From the NCBI RefSeq assembly GCF_023656415.1, contig NZ_JAMOIL010000027.1:1-64000 (forward strand): 64,000 nucleotides of DNA, given 5' to 3'. The DNA is from Nocardioides bruguierae (GTDB taxonomy: Bacteria > Actinomycetota > Actinomycetes > Propionibacteriales > Nocardioidaceae). This document shows, one piece after another, positions 10,803 through 20,061 of this stretch (position 1 is its first letter; every line of letters begins with the position of its first letter). The notes below the pieces were generated by a model that had not been told where the DNA came from, made no database searches, and was given only the letters and a program-made list of their open reading frames with translations. The position numbers and the translations under genes are program-made.

Positions 10803-11777
10803 TCAGCCGCCGGTGAGCAGCCGGTCCCCGAGGTCGGTGCGCCGGTACAGCACGAGCCGACCGTGGCGGGCCGAGGTGAGCAGGCCGGCCGCTCGCAGCG
10901 CCCGCAGGTGCTGGTTGACCGCGGAGGTGGTCACCCCCGAGCGCAGCCCCAGCTCCGAGGACGAGGCGGGCTCGGCCAGCGCCACGAGCAGCTCGGTCCG
11001 CGTGGGGCCCAGGAGGGCGCTGACGGCCTCGTGCTGCCCGTCGTCCAGCTGCCGGGCCCGCTCGCCCTCCCACAGCGTCCCGACCCCACGGGCGGGGTAC
11101 TGGAGCAGGGGCGCCTCGGCGACCGAGATGGGCGCGGTGACGCCGAGCGTGAAGGTGCTCGGGACCAGCGTGAGGCCCTCGCCGGAGGTGGCGCGCTCGG
11201 CGGTGTGGCCGCCGCGCAGCTGCACACGCACCAGGTCGCCCTCGAGCCGGATGCGGGGCGAGAGGTCCTCGAAGACCGCCGGCAGGCCGCCCTGGGCGAG
11301 CCGGCGGCCGCGGTGGACGACGTCGGCCTCCAGGACGGTGCGCACCCGTGGCCACCAGGGCTCGAGGCAGACCCGCCCGTACTCGGCGAGCGCGGCCACG
11401 ATCCGGTCGCGGGTCGCCGCCGGGTCGCCGCGCAGCGCGGGCGGCAGGCCGTCGCGGTGCACCTCGGCGAGGTCCTCGGCGACCACGTCCGGGTCGAGGT
11501 CGGCCATCCGGCCGAGCTCGTCGGCGAGCCGGGTGAGGGGGGAGTGGGGTCGGGGGGTGAGGAAGTCGGGCAGCGACAGCCGCTCGTTGGTGAGGGCCAG
11601 CAGCAGGTCGGTGTCGAGGCCGCTGCGCAGGGGGATCGTGCGCTGCAGCCACGGCAGGTGCAGCGGGTAGCGGCCGGGCTCGCGCCACGTCCGCAACGAG
11701 AGGGAGAGCTCCCCCAGCGGGGAGACCGCGAAGCGCACCGCGCCCAGGTCGGTCCCGTCCAGCCGGTAGGTCAGCAT
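10803..11777 (-). CDS. DUF5937 / ArsR-type winged-helix regulator
   Basis: The 324-residue protein starts MLTYRLDGTDLGAVRFAVSPLGEL, the typical opening of actinobacterial DUF5937 regulators. The C-terminal 80 residues are an ArsR-like winged helix (LGPTRTELLVALAEPASSSELGLRSGVTTSAVNQHLRALRAAGLL). The N-terminal region of about 240 residues is presumably for sensing or dimerisation; no metal-binding cysteines are present. It is divergent from an MFS transporter gene, which is its likely target. The ATG at 11777 fits the family; an in-frame ATG at 11798 exists but is less like relatives. Confidence 0.85.
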   Translation of the reverse strand: MLTYRLDGTDLGAVRFAVSPLGELSLSLRTWREPGRYPLHLPWLQRTIPLRSGLDTDLLLALTNERLSLPDFLTPRPHSPLTRLADELGRMADLDPDVVAEDLAEVHRDGLPPALRGDPAATRDRIVAALAEYGRVCLEPWWPRVRTVLEADVVHRGRRLAQGGLPAVFEDLSPRIRLEGDLVRVQLRGGHTAERATSGEGLTLVPSTFTLGVTAPISVAEAPLLQYPARGVGTLWEGERARQLDDGQHEAVSALLGPTRTELLVALAEPASSSELGLRSGVTTSAVNQHLRALRAAGLLTSARHGRLVLYRRTDLGDRLLTGG

Positions 11778-11985
11778 GAAGCCCGACGCTACATCCATGG
11801 CCGGACGACTGTCGGGTGGGCGAGCATCGGGCGTGCCTTCAGCGTCGCCCACGACTCCCCCCGGTCAGCCCTCCGGTCGCACCACCGGAGATCACCACGG
11901 CCGTCGTCGCGTCGCCCAGCTCCTCGCTGCCGCGGGGGGACGTCTCGCCCTGTCCCTGGCGCAGACCGCCCTTCCGACGTCCGCG

Positions 11986-13215
11986 ATGGAGCGGGCACTC
12001 ACCTTCTCGACGGCCGGCTGGGCGCTGGCCAACGGCCTCTTCTACAGCATCAGCGCGCTGTACTTCACCCAGGTCATCGGGCTGTCGGCCGCCACCGTCG
12101 GGTGGGGCCTCTCGGTGGCCGGGGGCGTCGGCGTCCTGTGCTCGCTGCTGGGCGGGCGCCTGGCCGACCGGGTGCCCGCCGACCGGATCATGCAGGTCTC
12201 CGGCATCGCCCAGGCCGTGGGCCTGCTCGTCTACGTCACCGCGGACGACGCGCTGTCTTTCGTGCTGGTCGCCTCGGCGGTCTCGGGCGCCCGCAGCGTC
12301 CAGGGCTCGGCCCGGCAGGCGATGCTCGCGCAGTGGTTCTCCGGTCGCGACCGGGTGGCCGTGCGCGCCCGCCTGCACGTCGTGCTCAACGTCTTCATCG
12401 GCGTGGGCACGGTGCTGGCCGCCCTCCCGCTCCTGGTCGGGACGCCGGCGGCCTACCACGCCACCATCGTGCTGGTCGGGGTGCTGGCGCTGCTGGCCGT
12501 GGTGCCCGTCGTCGGGCTGCGGCACCGGGTGCCGGGCCTGCTCGAGCGGCTGGGTCGGCGCGCGTCGCCGGAGGAAGCCGCCGCGCCGCGGGTCTCGCCG
12601 CTGCGCGACCGCACCTACCTGACCGCCACGCTGCTCACGTCGCTCATGGCGCTCCAGTTCGGCCTGCAGGGCGTCGTCGTGCCGCTGTGGATCGCCGAGC
12701 GCACCGACGCGCCCCACGTGATGGTCTCGGTCGTGCTGGTCACCAACACGGTCCTCGTGGCGCTCACGCAGGTGCGGGTCTCGCGCGGCACCGAGGACGT
12801 CGCCGTCTCCGGCCGGGCCGTGCGTCGGGCCGGGTTCCTGCTGCTCGCGGCCTGCCTGGTCTTCCCGCTGTCGGGCTGGTCCGCGCTGTCGGTGCCGGTG
12901 GTGGTCGCGGTGCTGCTGCTCGCCGGCGTCCTCGCGACCTTCGGCGAGGTCTGGGGCGAGGCAGGCTCCTGGGGGCTCTCCTTCGAGCTGGCGGACCCGC
13001 GGGCGGCCGGTGCCTACCAGGGCGTCAGCCAGACCGGCATGGCCCTGGCGGGCATGCTCGCGCCGGGCGTGCTCACCAGCGTGGTGCTCGGTACCGGTGC
13101 CCCGGGCTGGGCCGTGGTGGGCGTGGGCTTCGCGGTGGTCGGCTCGCTCACGGTGGTGCTGGCGGACCGGGTCGCGCGCCGGCGTACCGTGGCCGACGAG
13201 GTGCTCGCGGCCTGA
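11986..13215 (+). CDS. MFS transporter (probable drug or metabolite exporter)
   Basis: From the ATG at 11986 (MERALTFSTAGWALANGLFYSISALYF) the protein has 409 residues and about 12 transmembrane segments. An MFS loop-2/3 motif variant, GGRLADRVPADRIMQ, follows the second segment. The length suits a 12-TM major facilitator. The reading frame stays open 70 codons upstream, but that stretch is polar, Pro/Arg-rich and overlaps the divergent regulator start, so it was left out. The divergent DUF5937 regulator suggests substrate-controlled efflux; the substrate is unknown. Confidence 0.85.
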   Translation: MERALTFSTAGWALANGLFYSISALYFTQVIGLSAATVGWGLSVAGGVGVLCSLLGGRLADRVPADRIMQVSGIAQAVGLLVYVTADDALSFVLVASAVSGARSVQGSARQAMLAQWFSGRDRVAVRARLHVVLNVFIGVGTVLAALPLLVGTPAAYHATIVLVGVLALLAVVPVVGLRHRVPGLLERLGRRASPEEAAAPRVSPLRDRTYLTATLLTSLMALQFGLQGVVVPLWIAERTDAPHVMVSVVLVTNTVLVALTQVRVSRGTEDVAVSGRAVRRAGFLLLAACLVFPLSGWSALSVPVVVAVLLLAGVLATFGEVWGEAGSWGLSFELADPRAAGAYQGVSQTGMALAGMLAPGVLTSVVLGTGAPGWAVVGVGFAVVGSLTVVLADRVARRRTVADEVLAA

Positions 13216-13254
13216 GTCGCTCCTGCCGACCCGGAGATCGTCCCCGGGGCGAGG

Positions 13255-13986
13255 TCAGCGCAGGGCGTAGGTGGCCATCGAGACGCCCACGTAGTGGGTG
13301 ACGAAGGCCAGCACCGTGAAGCTGTGGAACACCTCGTGGAACCCGAACCAGCGGGGCGAGGGGTTGGGGCGCTTCACGCCGTAGACGACGCCGCCGATCG
13401 TGTAGAGCGCGCCGCCGGTGCAGATGAGGACGAAGACCGCGATGCCGATGCCGAGGCCCAGGCTCACGGCACCGTCGAGGAATCCGGGGAGGAAGAAGAC
13501 GGCGGCCCAGCCCAGGGCGATGTAGATCGGGGTGTAGAGCCAGCGCGGGGCGTGGCTCCAGAACACCCGGAACCCGACGCCCAGGATCGCGCCGCTCCAC
13601 ACGACGGAGAGCAGGACGGTCTGCTGGAGGCCGTCGAGCAGGATCAGCGCGAAGGGCGTGTAGGTGCCCGCGATGAGGACGAAGATGTTGGAGTGGTCGA
13701 AGCGGCGCAGGAACGCCCAGACCTTCGGTGACCACGTGCCCGTGTGGTAGATCGCGGAGACGGTGAACAGGATCAGCGCCGAGCCGGTGAACACGGCCGA
13801 GCCGACCTTGGTGACCGTGTCGGGGGAGAGCGCGATCAGCACGATGCCCGCGGCCAGGGTGAGCGGGGCGACCACCAGGTGCTGCCAGCCGCGCAGACGC
13901 GGCTTGATCTCGGCCTTCAGCTCCGACAGGGACTCGTGCAGGGAGTCGACGCCGGCGCGGACCGAGGGCGGCAGATGAGTGGTCAT
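13255..13986 (-). CDS. Hemolysin III (PAQR/HlyIII) family membrane protein
   Basis: This 243-residue protein has seven predicted transmembrane segments and family signatures: the SAIYHTGTWSP segment with its histidine, DHSNIFVLIAGTYTPFAL, and the late FGFHEVFHSFTVLAFVTHYVGV with HxxxH-type histidines. PAQR relatives are membrane hydrolase-like receptors; the bacterial role is poorly defined despite the hemolysin name. The ATG at 13986 (MTTHLPPSV) is chosen over a longer Arg-rich extension. It is divergent from the Z-prenyl synthase gene, the same arrangement as Rv1085c/Rv1086 in M. tuberculosis. Confidence 0.9.
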   Translation of the reverse strand: MTTHLPPSVRAGVDSLHESLSELKAEIKPRLRGWQHLVVAPLTLAAGIVLIALSPDTVTKVGSAVFTGSALILFTVSAIYHTGTWSPKVWAFLRRFDHSNIFVLIAGTYTPFALILLDGLQQTVLLSVVWSGAILGVGFRVFWSHAPRWLYTPIYIALGWAAVFFLPGFLDGAVSLGLGIGIAVFVLICTGGALYTIGGVVYGVKRPNPSPRWFGFHEVFHSFTVLAFVTHYVGVSMATYALR

Positions 13987-14097
13987 GGACCAACGGTAGC
14001 GGCCGGACGGTTGGGGATCACCCCGCCGACGGCGAGCCGTGTCACATCCGGCGGACGTTCGTGTCCGCATGACGACGCCCGGGTGGCGTCACGGTGA

Positions 14098-14153
14098 CCG
14101 GTCGGTAGCGGGGCCGGTCGGTAGCGGGGCCGGTCGGCAGGCGTGGGGCCGGT
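14098..14153 (+). repeat. Short tandem repeat upstream of the prenyl synthase gene
   Basis: The 16-base unit CCGGTCGGTAGCGGGG occurs twice exactly (14098-14113, 14114-14129). A degenerate third unit and part of a fourth follow. It lies within the divergent promoter region, about 60-120 bases before the prenyl synthase start, so copy number could affect promoter spacing. Confidence 0.8.
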
Positions 14154-14216
14154 CGTGCGGCCCCTGCTGCCGCCGATGATGCCGCGCGGCGCCGCGGTGG
14201 GCCTACCCTGTCGCTC

Positions 14217-14990
14217 GTGGGTCAGGTCAAGCGCGTGCTCCAACGGGTGCTGTACCCGTTGTACGAGGCACGTCTCGTGCGCCGGATGCCGGACAACCTG
14301 CCCCGGCACATCGGCGTGATGCTGGACGGCAACCGCCGCTGGGCGAAGGCCGTGGGCCAGTCCACCGCGCACGGCCACCGGGCGGGCGCCGCCAACATCG
14401 AGCCGCTGCTGGGCTGGTGCGACGAGGTCGGCGTCGAGGTGGTCACGCTGTGGCTGCTCTCCACCGACAACCTGCACCGTCCCGCCGAGGAGCTCGAGCC
14501 GCTGCTGGAGATCATCGCCGAGGCCGTGGACTCCCTCGCCGACACCCGCCGCTGGCGACTGCACCCCGTGGGCGCCGTCGACCTGCTGCCCGACCGGCTC
14601 GCCGAGCGGCTGAAGGCCGCCGAGGAGGCCACCCGCGACGTCGACGGGCTGTGGGTCAACGTGGCCGTCGGCTACGGCGGCCGGCAGGAGATCGCCGACG
14701 CCGTGCGCTCGCTGCTGGCCGACGGTGCCCGGCGCGGAGCCTCGCTGGAGGAGCTGGCCCGCGAGGTCGACATCGACGCGATCTCCGAGCACCTGTACAC
14801 CAAGGGCCAGCCCGACCCCGACCTCGTCATCCGGACGTCGGGGGAGCAGCGGCTCGGCGGGTTCCTGCTCTGGCAGTCGGCCACCTCGGAGTTCTACTTC
14901 TGCGAGGCGTACTGGCCGGACTTCCGCCGCGTGGACTTCCTCCGCGCCCTGCGCAGCTATGCGCTGCGGCAGCGCCGCTTCGGCGCCTGA
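14217..14990 (+). CDS. Isoprenyl transferase, Rv1086-type Z-farnesyl diphosphate synthase
   Basis: This 257-residue cis-prenyltransferase contains HIGVMLDGNRRWAK with the catalytic Asp, GHRAGA, and the late DPDLVIRTSGEQRLGGFLLWQSATSEFYF and WPDF motifs. The family condenses isopentenyl diphosphate in cis onto an allylic primer. Position next to hemolysin III matches Rv1086, which makes the short product Z,E-farnesyl diphosphate as the first step toward decaprenyl phosphate. A longer-chain UppS activity cannot be excluded from sequence. The start is GTG at 14217. Confidence 0.9.
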   Translation: MGQVKRVLQRVLYPLYEARLVRRMPDNLPRHIGVMLDGNRRWAKAVGQSTAHGHRAGAANIEPLLGWCDEVGVEVVTLWLLSTDNLHRPAEELEPLLEIIAEAVDSLADTRRWRLHPVGAVDLLPDRLAERLKAAEEATRDVDGLWVNVAVGYGGRQEIADAVRSLLADGARRGASLEELAREVDIDAISEHLYTKGQPDPDLVIRTSGEQRLGGFLLWQSATSEFYFCEAYWPDFRRVDFLRALRSYALRQRRFGA

Positions 14991-15137
14991 GCGGCCGCTG
15001 CCGGAGGGCGGGTCGTGTGTGACGGCGGTGTGAACACTGCGCGTCACTCCCGCGTGTCGCCCCGATCACGTCCGTCCTGGGGCTACTTTCCGTGGCATCA
15101 GCAGGTGGGGAAGCCTGCTGAACCTGGAGGCCCGCTC

Positions 15138-15242
15138 GTGGAGATTCACGACTGCACCGCACGGCAGACGCACTGCGCCTGCCGCGCGATCGGAGGCGGG
15201 CACTCCCGCTTTCGGGCGTCCCGGTCCAACCGTGTGAGCTAG
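15138..15242 (+). CDS. Small Cys-rich ORF upstream of PhoH2 (possible leader or antitoxin)
   Basis: A GTG at 15138 follows GGAGG (15126-15130) with a 7-base spacer, and opens a 34-residue frame (MEIHDCTARQTHCACRAIGG, then GHSRFRASRSNRVS) ending 44 bases before phoH2. Cysteines fall at positions 6, 13 and 15. Just upstream, TCAGCAGG (15098-15105) and CCTGCTGA (15114-15121) form an 8-bp hairpin. Mycobacterial phoH2 has a small antitoxin gene (phoAT) immediately upstream. This ORF is in the matching place but sequence homology is not established. It could instead be a regulatory leader peptide. Confidence 0.45.
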   Translation: MEIHDCTARQTHCACRAIGGGHSRFRASRSNRVS

Positions 15243-15286
15243 GGCCGGGGCAAGGAGTGCCTGCGTCGGTCCGTGAGGGGTAAACC

Positions 15287-16699
15287 GTGCCGGACCAGGC
15301 CATGCAGTCGCAGCAGTCCCCCCGCCCCACCTCCGCCACCTCGGCGACCGAGGGCACCGCGACCAGCACCCGCAGCACCCGACGACCTCGCAAGAAGCAG
15401 CCCGCCGTCCGCACCTACGTGCTGGACACCAGCGTGCTGCTCGCCGACCCGGCGGCCATCCGCCGCTTCGCCGAGCACGAGGTCGTCCTCCCCGTCGTCG
15501 TCATCACCGAGCTGGAGGGCAAGCGCCACCACCCGGAGCTGGGCTTCTTCGCCCGCGCCGCGCTGCGCATGCTCGACGAGCTGCGGGTGGCGCACGGCCG
15601 CCTGGACACCCCGGTGCCCGTCGGCGACGAGGGCGGCTCGGTCCGCGTCGAGCTCAACCACATCGACCCCACCTGCCTGCCCTCCGGCTTCCGGCTGGGC
15701 GACAACGACACCCGCATCCTCGCCGTCGCCAAGAACCTCGCCTCCGAGGGCCACGACGTCACCCTCGTCTCCAAGGACATGCCGCTGCGGATCAAGGCCT
15801 CGGCCGTGGGCCTGGACGCGGAGGAGTACCGCGCCGAGGCGGTCTCGGAGTCCGACACCGGCTACTCCGGCATGGCCGAGCTCGACGTGGCCGCGACCGC
15901 GCTCGACGACCTCTACGACGCGGGCGTCACCGACCTGGACGAGGCCCGGGACATGCCCTGCCACCAGGGCCTGCGGCTCATGTCGGACCGGGGCAGCGCG
16001 CTGGCCCGGGTCGGTGCCGACAAGCGGGTGCACCTGGTCCGCGGGGACCGCGAGGCGTTCGGCATCCACGGCCGCAGCGCCGAGCAGCGGATCGCGCTGG
16101 AGCACCTGCTCGACCCCGAGATCGGCATCGTCTCGCTCGGTGGCCGCGCCGGCACCGGCAAGTCCGCCATGGCGCTGTGCGCCGGTCTCGAGGCGGTCCT
16201 GGAGCGCCGTCAGCACTCCAAGGTCGTCATCTTCCGCCCGCTGTTCGCCGTCGGCGGCCAGGAGCTCGGCTACCTGCCGGGCTCGGAGTCGGAGAAGATG
16301 TCGCCCTGGGCGCAGGCCGTCTTCGACACCCTCTCGGCCATGACCACCCCCGACGTGATCGACGAGATCGTCGACCGCGGGATGCTCGAGGTGCTGCCGC
16401 TGACCCACATCCGCGGACGCTCGCTGCACGACGCCTTCGTGATCGTGGACGAGGCGCAGTCGCTGGAGCGCAACGTGCTCCTGACCGTGCTCTCGCGCAT
16501 GGGTGCGAACTCCAAGGTCGTGCTGACCCACGACGTCGCGCAGCGCGACAACCTGCGCGTCGGCCGGCACGACGGCGTGGTCGCCGTGATCGACAAGCTG
16601 AAGGGTCACCCGTTGTTCGCCCACGTGACCCTGACCCGGTCCGAGCGCTCGCCGATCGCGGCGCTGGTCACCGAGATGCTGGAGAACGTCACGGTCTGA
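15287..16699 (+). CDS. phoH2: PhoH2: PIN nuclease fused to PhoH-type ATPase/helicase
   Basis: The 470-residue protein has a disordered Ser/Thr/Arg-rich N-terminus (residues 1-40) and a PIN-domain RNase ([12 protein letters not shown] near residue 45, [27 protein letters not shown]). A C-terminal PhoH ATPase follows, with Walker [10 protein letters not shown] near residue 286 and Walker B VIVDEAQ near residue 386. Mycobacterial PhoH2 unwinds and cuts RNA in an ATP-dependent way and behaves as a toxin. GTG at 15287 is preferred because GAGGGG precedes it; an ATG five codons later is possible. The syntenic counterpart is Rv1095. Confidence 0.93.
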   Translation: MPDQAMQSQQSPRPTSATSATEGTATSTRSTRRPRKKQPAVRTYVLDTSVLLADPAAIRRFAEHEVVLPVVVITELEGKRHHPELGFFARAALRMLDELRVAHGRLDTPVPVGDEGGSVRVELNHIDPTCLPSGFRLGDNDTRILAVAKNLASEGHDVTLVSKDMPLRIKASAVGLDAEEYRAEAVSESDTGYSGMAELDVAATALDDLYDAGVTDLDEARDMPCHQGLRLMSDRGSALARVGADKRVHLVRGDREAFGIHGRSAEQRIALEHLLDPEIGIVSLGGRAGTGKSAMALCAGLEAVLERRQHSKVVIFRPLFAVGGQELGYLPGSESEKMSPWAQAVFDTLSAMTTPDVIDEIVDRGMLEVLPLTHIRGRSLHDAFVIVDEAQSLERNVLLTVLSRMGANSKVVLTHDVAQRDNLRVGRHDGVVAVIDKLKGHPLFAHVTLTRSERSPIAALVTEMLENVTV

Positions 16700-17164
16700 C
16701 CTCGACGCCCCGCCCGACCCGTCGTCGACCGCTCAGCGGCGCCGATGCCGACCGGGTCCGGGGTTCCCACCAGCCCCTCCGCCGTCCGGTGCCCTCACGC
16801 AGAGCGCCGGGCGGCGGCGGCCTGTCCGGACCGAGCTCACCCCGGCGGGTGGGCCACTGCCCGACACGTGTGACTGGTGTGACGGATGTGCTGTGAAACG
16901 TGAAGAAGTGCACAGAAGTTACGAGTTCGGTTTGTCTGACCCATCCGCGTCATGCATCGTGGCTCGCGGACGTCACGCAGGTCAGCCGGCCCCCGGCCGA
17001 TGAGAGGTGCAGGCGTCCACGCACCACCGCCGGGCCCCTCGGGGTCTCGGCACCTGCCCGAGCACGAGGTGCGCGCCCCGGCGCCGCCCCCGACCAGTAC
17101 CCCGGACCAGCCCTTGTCGAAGCACCGCCAGCCAGGCCGACGCCGTCGGACCGCTGACGACCCT
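16700..17164. other. Long upstream region of the lytic transglycosylase gene
   Basis: About 465 bases carry no convincing complete gene. Around 16868-16905 the motif TGTGA occurs three times in about 30 bases, with a further GTGA, suggesting a binding site for a CRP-like or other regulator. The in-frame region 16952-17164 is open but Pro/Arg/His-rich and without a ribosome site. It may be 5' leader or an N-terminal extension of the next protein. No riboswitch consensus was recognised. Confidence 0.4.
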
Positions 17165-17887
17165 GTGACCCCGCGTCCCGAGTCGTCCGCCCCGAAGCAC
17201 TCCGCCGCCCGGCACGCCGCTCCTCGGGCCTCCGTCATCCCTGCCGGCGTCGCCCAGGCCCCGCGCCTGGCCGCCCGGACGACCGTCGTGGTCTCCGCCC
17301 TCGCCGTCGGGACGACCGGTGCCGCCGTGGCCGGCGGCGTCGGCCTCGCCGGAGGCACGACCCCGGTGGCCGCCGCCGACACCGCGACGACGCAGTCGGT
17401 CGGCCTCACCGCCGCCGACCTCCTCACCGGCGTCGAGGAGACCGCGGCCGCCGCTCAGGAGATCGCCACCGAGGACCGCGGCGTCGTCTCGCGCAGCGCC
17501 GACCGCCGCGCCGACACCGACGACACCAAGGTCGCGATCCTCTCCTCCGACGGCGAGGCCATGACTCGCTCGGAGGACTCCTCCGACCTCGACCCGCGCT
17601 CCATCGCCTCGGCCATGCTCGGCAGCTACGGGTGGGACAGCAGCCAGTTCACCTGCCTGGACTCCCTGTGGACCAAGGAGTCCGGCTGGCAGGTCGACGC
17701 CGACAACCCGACGTCCAGCGCCTACGGCATCCCGCAGGCCCTGCCCGGCTCCAAGATGGCCTCCGCCGGCGCCGACTGGGCGACCAACCCCGTCACCCAG
17801 ATCACCTGGGGCCTGGGCTACATCCAGGACGTCTACGGCAGCCCGTGCTCGGCCTGGGCGCACAGCCAGTCCGTCAACTGGTACTGA
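17165..17887 (+). CDS. Secreted lytic transglycosylase-like (SLT fold) protein
   Basis: From GTG at 17165 the protein has 240 residues. A basic N-terminus is followed by a hydrophobic signal segment (TTVVVSALAVGTTGAAVAGG, about residues 40-60), then a linker rich in Ala/Asp/Ser. The C-terminal 90-residue lysozyme-like domain has catalytic-type Glu in LWTKESGWQ, SAYGIPQALPGSKM, and WGLGYIQDVYGSPCSAWAHS. Such proteins cut cell-wall glycan strands outside the cell. The true start is uncertain because no ribosome site precedes the GTG and the frame is open for another 70 codons upstream. Confidence 0.75.
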   Translation: MTPRPESSAPKHSAARHAAPRASVIPAGVAQAPRLAARTTVVVSALAVGTTGAAVAGGVGLAGGTTPVAAADTATTQSVGLTAADLLTGVEETAAAAQEIATEDRGVVSRSADRRADTDDTKVAILSSDGEAMTRSEDSSDLDPRSIASAMLGSYGWDSSQFTCLDSLWTKESGWQVDADNPTSSAYGIPQALPGSKMASAGADWATNPVTQITWGLGYIQDVYGSPCSAWAHSQSVNWY

Positions 17888-17977
17888 GCCCGCCCCGGGC
17901 GTCCTGCGACGTGCGTGGCCGCGTCCACGTCTGACGCGTCACAGACCTGCAACGTCCCGCCTGGCAGCATCGGGGAC

Positions 17978-18460
17978 ATGAGCGAGCAGGTAGCGGACCC
18001 GTACGAGTGCGAGATCGGCGCCCGCGTGCGCGACGTCAACCTCGAGGGGCACGCCGACAACGTCGAGCTGCTGCGCATCCTCGACGAGGCGCGCACCCGG
18101 TTCTTCCGGTTCGCCCCGCTGGTCTCACCCGACGGCGTGCCGTTCACCGGCGTGCTGGCCGCGGCACCGGGCCACGTCACCGAGCTGGTCGTGGCGCACC
18201 GGGTCGAGTACGTCAGCGAGGTGCCGCTGGACCCCACGCGGCCCTACGTCGTCGCGGTCCGGGTGACGCGCCTCGGCTCGTCCTCGCTGGACGTCGGCCT
18301 GGAGCTACGGCTGTCGGGGGACGCCGAGCCCGCCGTGCTCGGTGAGACCACCGTCGTCCTGCTGGACCCGGGCACCGGCAAGCCCTGGCCGATGGACGAC
18401 GACCTGCGCACCCTGCTCTCCGCCTACTCCGGCCCGCCCGTGTCCCTGCGCGGGCGCTGA
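17978..18460 (+). CDS. Acyl-CoA thioesterase-like hotdog-fold protein
   Basis: The 160-residue protein matches hotdog thioesterases in shape: an opening YECEIGARVRDVNLEGHADNVELLRILDEARTRFF strand-helix unit with DVNLEGHADN in the position of the usual catalytic Asp, then HRVEYVSEVPLD and strands typical of the fold. Enzymes of this kind hydrolyse acyl-CoA thioesters in the cytoplasm; the substrate is unknown. The ATG at 17978 fits the family N-terminus. The stop is directly abutted by copy 2 of the palindromic element. Confidence 0.8.
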   Translation: MSEQVADPYECEIGARVRDVNLEGHADNVELLRILDEARTRFFRFAPLVSPDGVPFTGVLAAAPGHVTELVVAHRVEYVSEVPLDPTRPYVVAVRVTRLGSSSLDVGLELRLSGDAEPAVLGETTVVLLDPGTGKPWPMDDDLRTLLSAYSGPPVSLRGR

Positions 18461-18529
18461 GCCGATAGTGCGCGACGAAAAGCACCCGAATCGGCTCTCC
18501 GAGCAGCCACTTCGTCGCGCACTATTGGC
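18461..18529. repeat. 69-bp palindromic intergenic element, copy 2
   Basis: The left arm GCCGATAGTGCGCGACGAAA is identical to that of copy 1. The right arm (18510-18529) differs at two bases, one of which keeps a G-T pair. The 29-base centre has the same length as in copy 1, with 19 of 29 bases identical. Centre positions 11 and 22 change from C-G to T-A and positions 14 and 19 from G-T to G-C, so pairing is kept. It begins at the base after the thioesterase stop and lies between convergent genes. Confidence 0.9.
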
Positions 18530-18549
18530 CGAACCTCACGTGTGGGTAC

Positions 18550-19959
18550 TCACGGGTGGGTCATGGACTCCACGTCGAGCGCGGCGTCGAGCTGCTCGAG
18601 GGTCACCTCGCCGCGGTCGACGAAGCCCATGGCGAGGACGGTCTCGCGGATGGTCGCGCCGTCGGCGAGCGCCTTCTTGGCGACCTTGGCGGCGTTCTCG
18701 TAGCCGATGTGCTTGTTGAGCGGGGTGACGACGCTGGGGGAGGACTCGGCGTAGGTGCGCATCCGGCTCGCGTCGGCGGTGATGCCGTCGACGCAGCGCT
18801 CGGCCAGCACCCGTGACGACGCGGCGAGCAGGCGAGTGGACTCGAGCACGTTGCGGGCCATCACCGGCATCGCCACGTTCAGCTCGAAGGCGCCGGACGC
18901 GCCGGCGACGGTGACGGCGGTGTCGTTGCCCATCACCTGGAAGCAGACCATCAGCGTCGCCTCGGGCAGCACCGGGTTCACCTTGCCCGGCATGATGCTC
19001 GAGCCCGGCTGCAGGTCGGGCAGGTGGATCTCGGCGAGGCCGGTGGTGGGGCCGGACGACATCCAGCGCAGGTCGTTGCAGATCTTGGTGAGGCCCACGG
19101 CGACCGTCTTCAGCGCCCCCGACAGCTCGACGAGGGAGTCGCGGGTGCCCTGGGCCTCGAAGTGGTTGCGCGCCTCGGTGAACGGCTGGCCGGTGCGCTC
19201 GCCGAGCACCTCGATCACGCGCTCGGCGAAGCCGGCGGGGGTGTTGATGCCGGTGCCGACGGCCGTGCCGCCCAGCGGCAGCTCGCGCACGCGCGGCAGG
19301 ACGGCGGCCAGCCGCTCGGCCCCGTAGCGCACCGTGGCGGCGTAGCCGGAGAACTCCTGGCCCAGCATCACCGGAGTCGCGTCCATGAGGTGGGTGCGGC
19401 CCGACTTCACCAGGCCGGCGAACTCCTCGGCCTTGCCTTCGAGGCTGGTGGCCAGCACGTCCAGCGCCGGCAGCAGCCCCTCGGTGACCGCCACGGCGGC
19501 CGCCACGTGGATCGCCGTCGGGAAGGTGTCGTTGCTGGACTGGCTCGCGTTCACGTGGTCGTTGGGGTGCACCTGCGTGCCCGCGCGCTGGGCGAGGGTC
19601 GCGATGACCTCGTTGGCGTTCATGTTGGACGAGGTCCCCGACCCCGTCTGGAAGACGTCGATGGGGAACGCGTCGTCGTGCTCGCCCGCGGCCACGGCAC
19701 CCGCCGCGGTCTCGATGGCCGCGCCGGCGTCCGAGGTGAGGATGCCGAGCTCGGTGTTCACGGTGGCGGCCGCGGCCTTGACGTGGCCGATCGCGTGGAT
19801 CAGCGCCGGCTCGATCGGCGTCCCGGAGATGGGGAAGTTCTCCACCGCACGCTGGGTCTGCGCCCGCCACAGCGCGTCCTTCGGGACGAGGACCTCGCCC
19901 ATGCTGTCGTGCTCGGTGCGGAACTCCTGCCGGCCGGCCTGCGTCGCGTCGGTAGTCAC
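18550..19959 (-). CDS. fumC: Class II fumarate hydratase (FumC)
   Basis: The 469-residue enzyme interconverts fumarate and malate in the TCA cycle. It carries the superfamily signature [11 protein letters not shown] near residue 320, the N-terminal [14 protein letters not shown] segment and the [21 protein letters not shown] active-site region. It is an oxygen-stable, iron-free fumarase and matches Rv1098c in gene order. The start is GTG at 19959. An unrelated iron-sulfur fumarase lies only 0.4 kb upstream on the same strand. Confidence 0.95.
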   Translation of the reverse strand: MTTDATQAGRQEFRTEHDSMGEVLVPKDALWRAQTQRAVENFPISGTPIEPALIHAIGHVKAAAATVNTELGILTSDAGAAIETAAGAVAAGEHDDAFPIDVFQTGSGTSSNMNANEVIATLAQRAGTQVHPNDHVNASQSSNDTFPTAIHVAAAVAVTEGLLPALDVLATSLEGKAEEFAGLVKSGRTHLMDATPVMLGQEFSGYAATVRYGAERLAAVLPRVRELPLGGTAVGTGINTPAGFAERVIEVLGERTGQPFTEARNHFEAQGTRDSLVELSGALKTVAVGLTKICNDLRWMSSGPTTGLAEIHLPDLQPGSSIMPGKVNPVLPEATLMVCFQVMGNDTAVTVAGASGAFELNVAMPVMARNVLESTRLLAASSRVLAERCVDGITADASRMRTYAESSPSVVTPLNKHIGYENAAKVAKKALADGATIRETVLAMGFVDRGEVTLEQLDAALDVESMTHP

Positions 19960-20061
19960 ATCTCTTACCTACCTCGCCGATGGGCGTGTCATTCCCGCCG
20001 GGCGGGTGATCTCCGCCCGGCCGGGTGGGATGGACCGACGTGGCCGGGATACCGACTCGCC

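Noticed and set aside
11776..11985. Longer N-terminus for the MFS transporter
   Set aside because: The extension is polar, overlaps the divergent regulator start and lacks a ribosome site; family similarity begins at 11986.
15019..15047. Dyad GTGACG...CGTCAC before the small PhoH2-upstream ORF as a CRP site
   Set aside because: Arm spacing is far larger than the six bases expected for CRP-type operators and the inner symmetry is poor.
16700..17164. Possible c-di-AMP (ydaO) riboswitch before the lytic transglycosylase gene
   Set aside because: Such riboswitches precede wall-hydrolase genes in actinobacteria, but none of the conserved sequence blocks could be found here.
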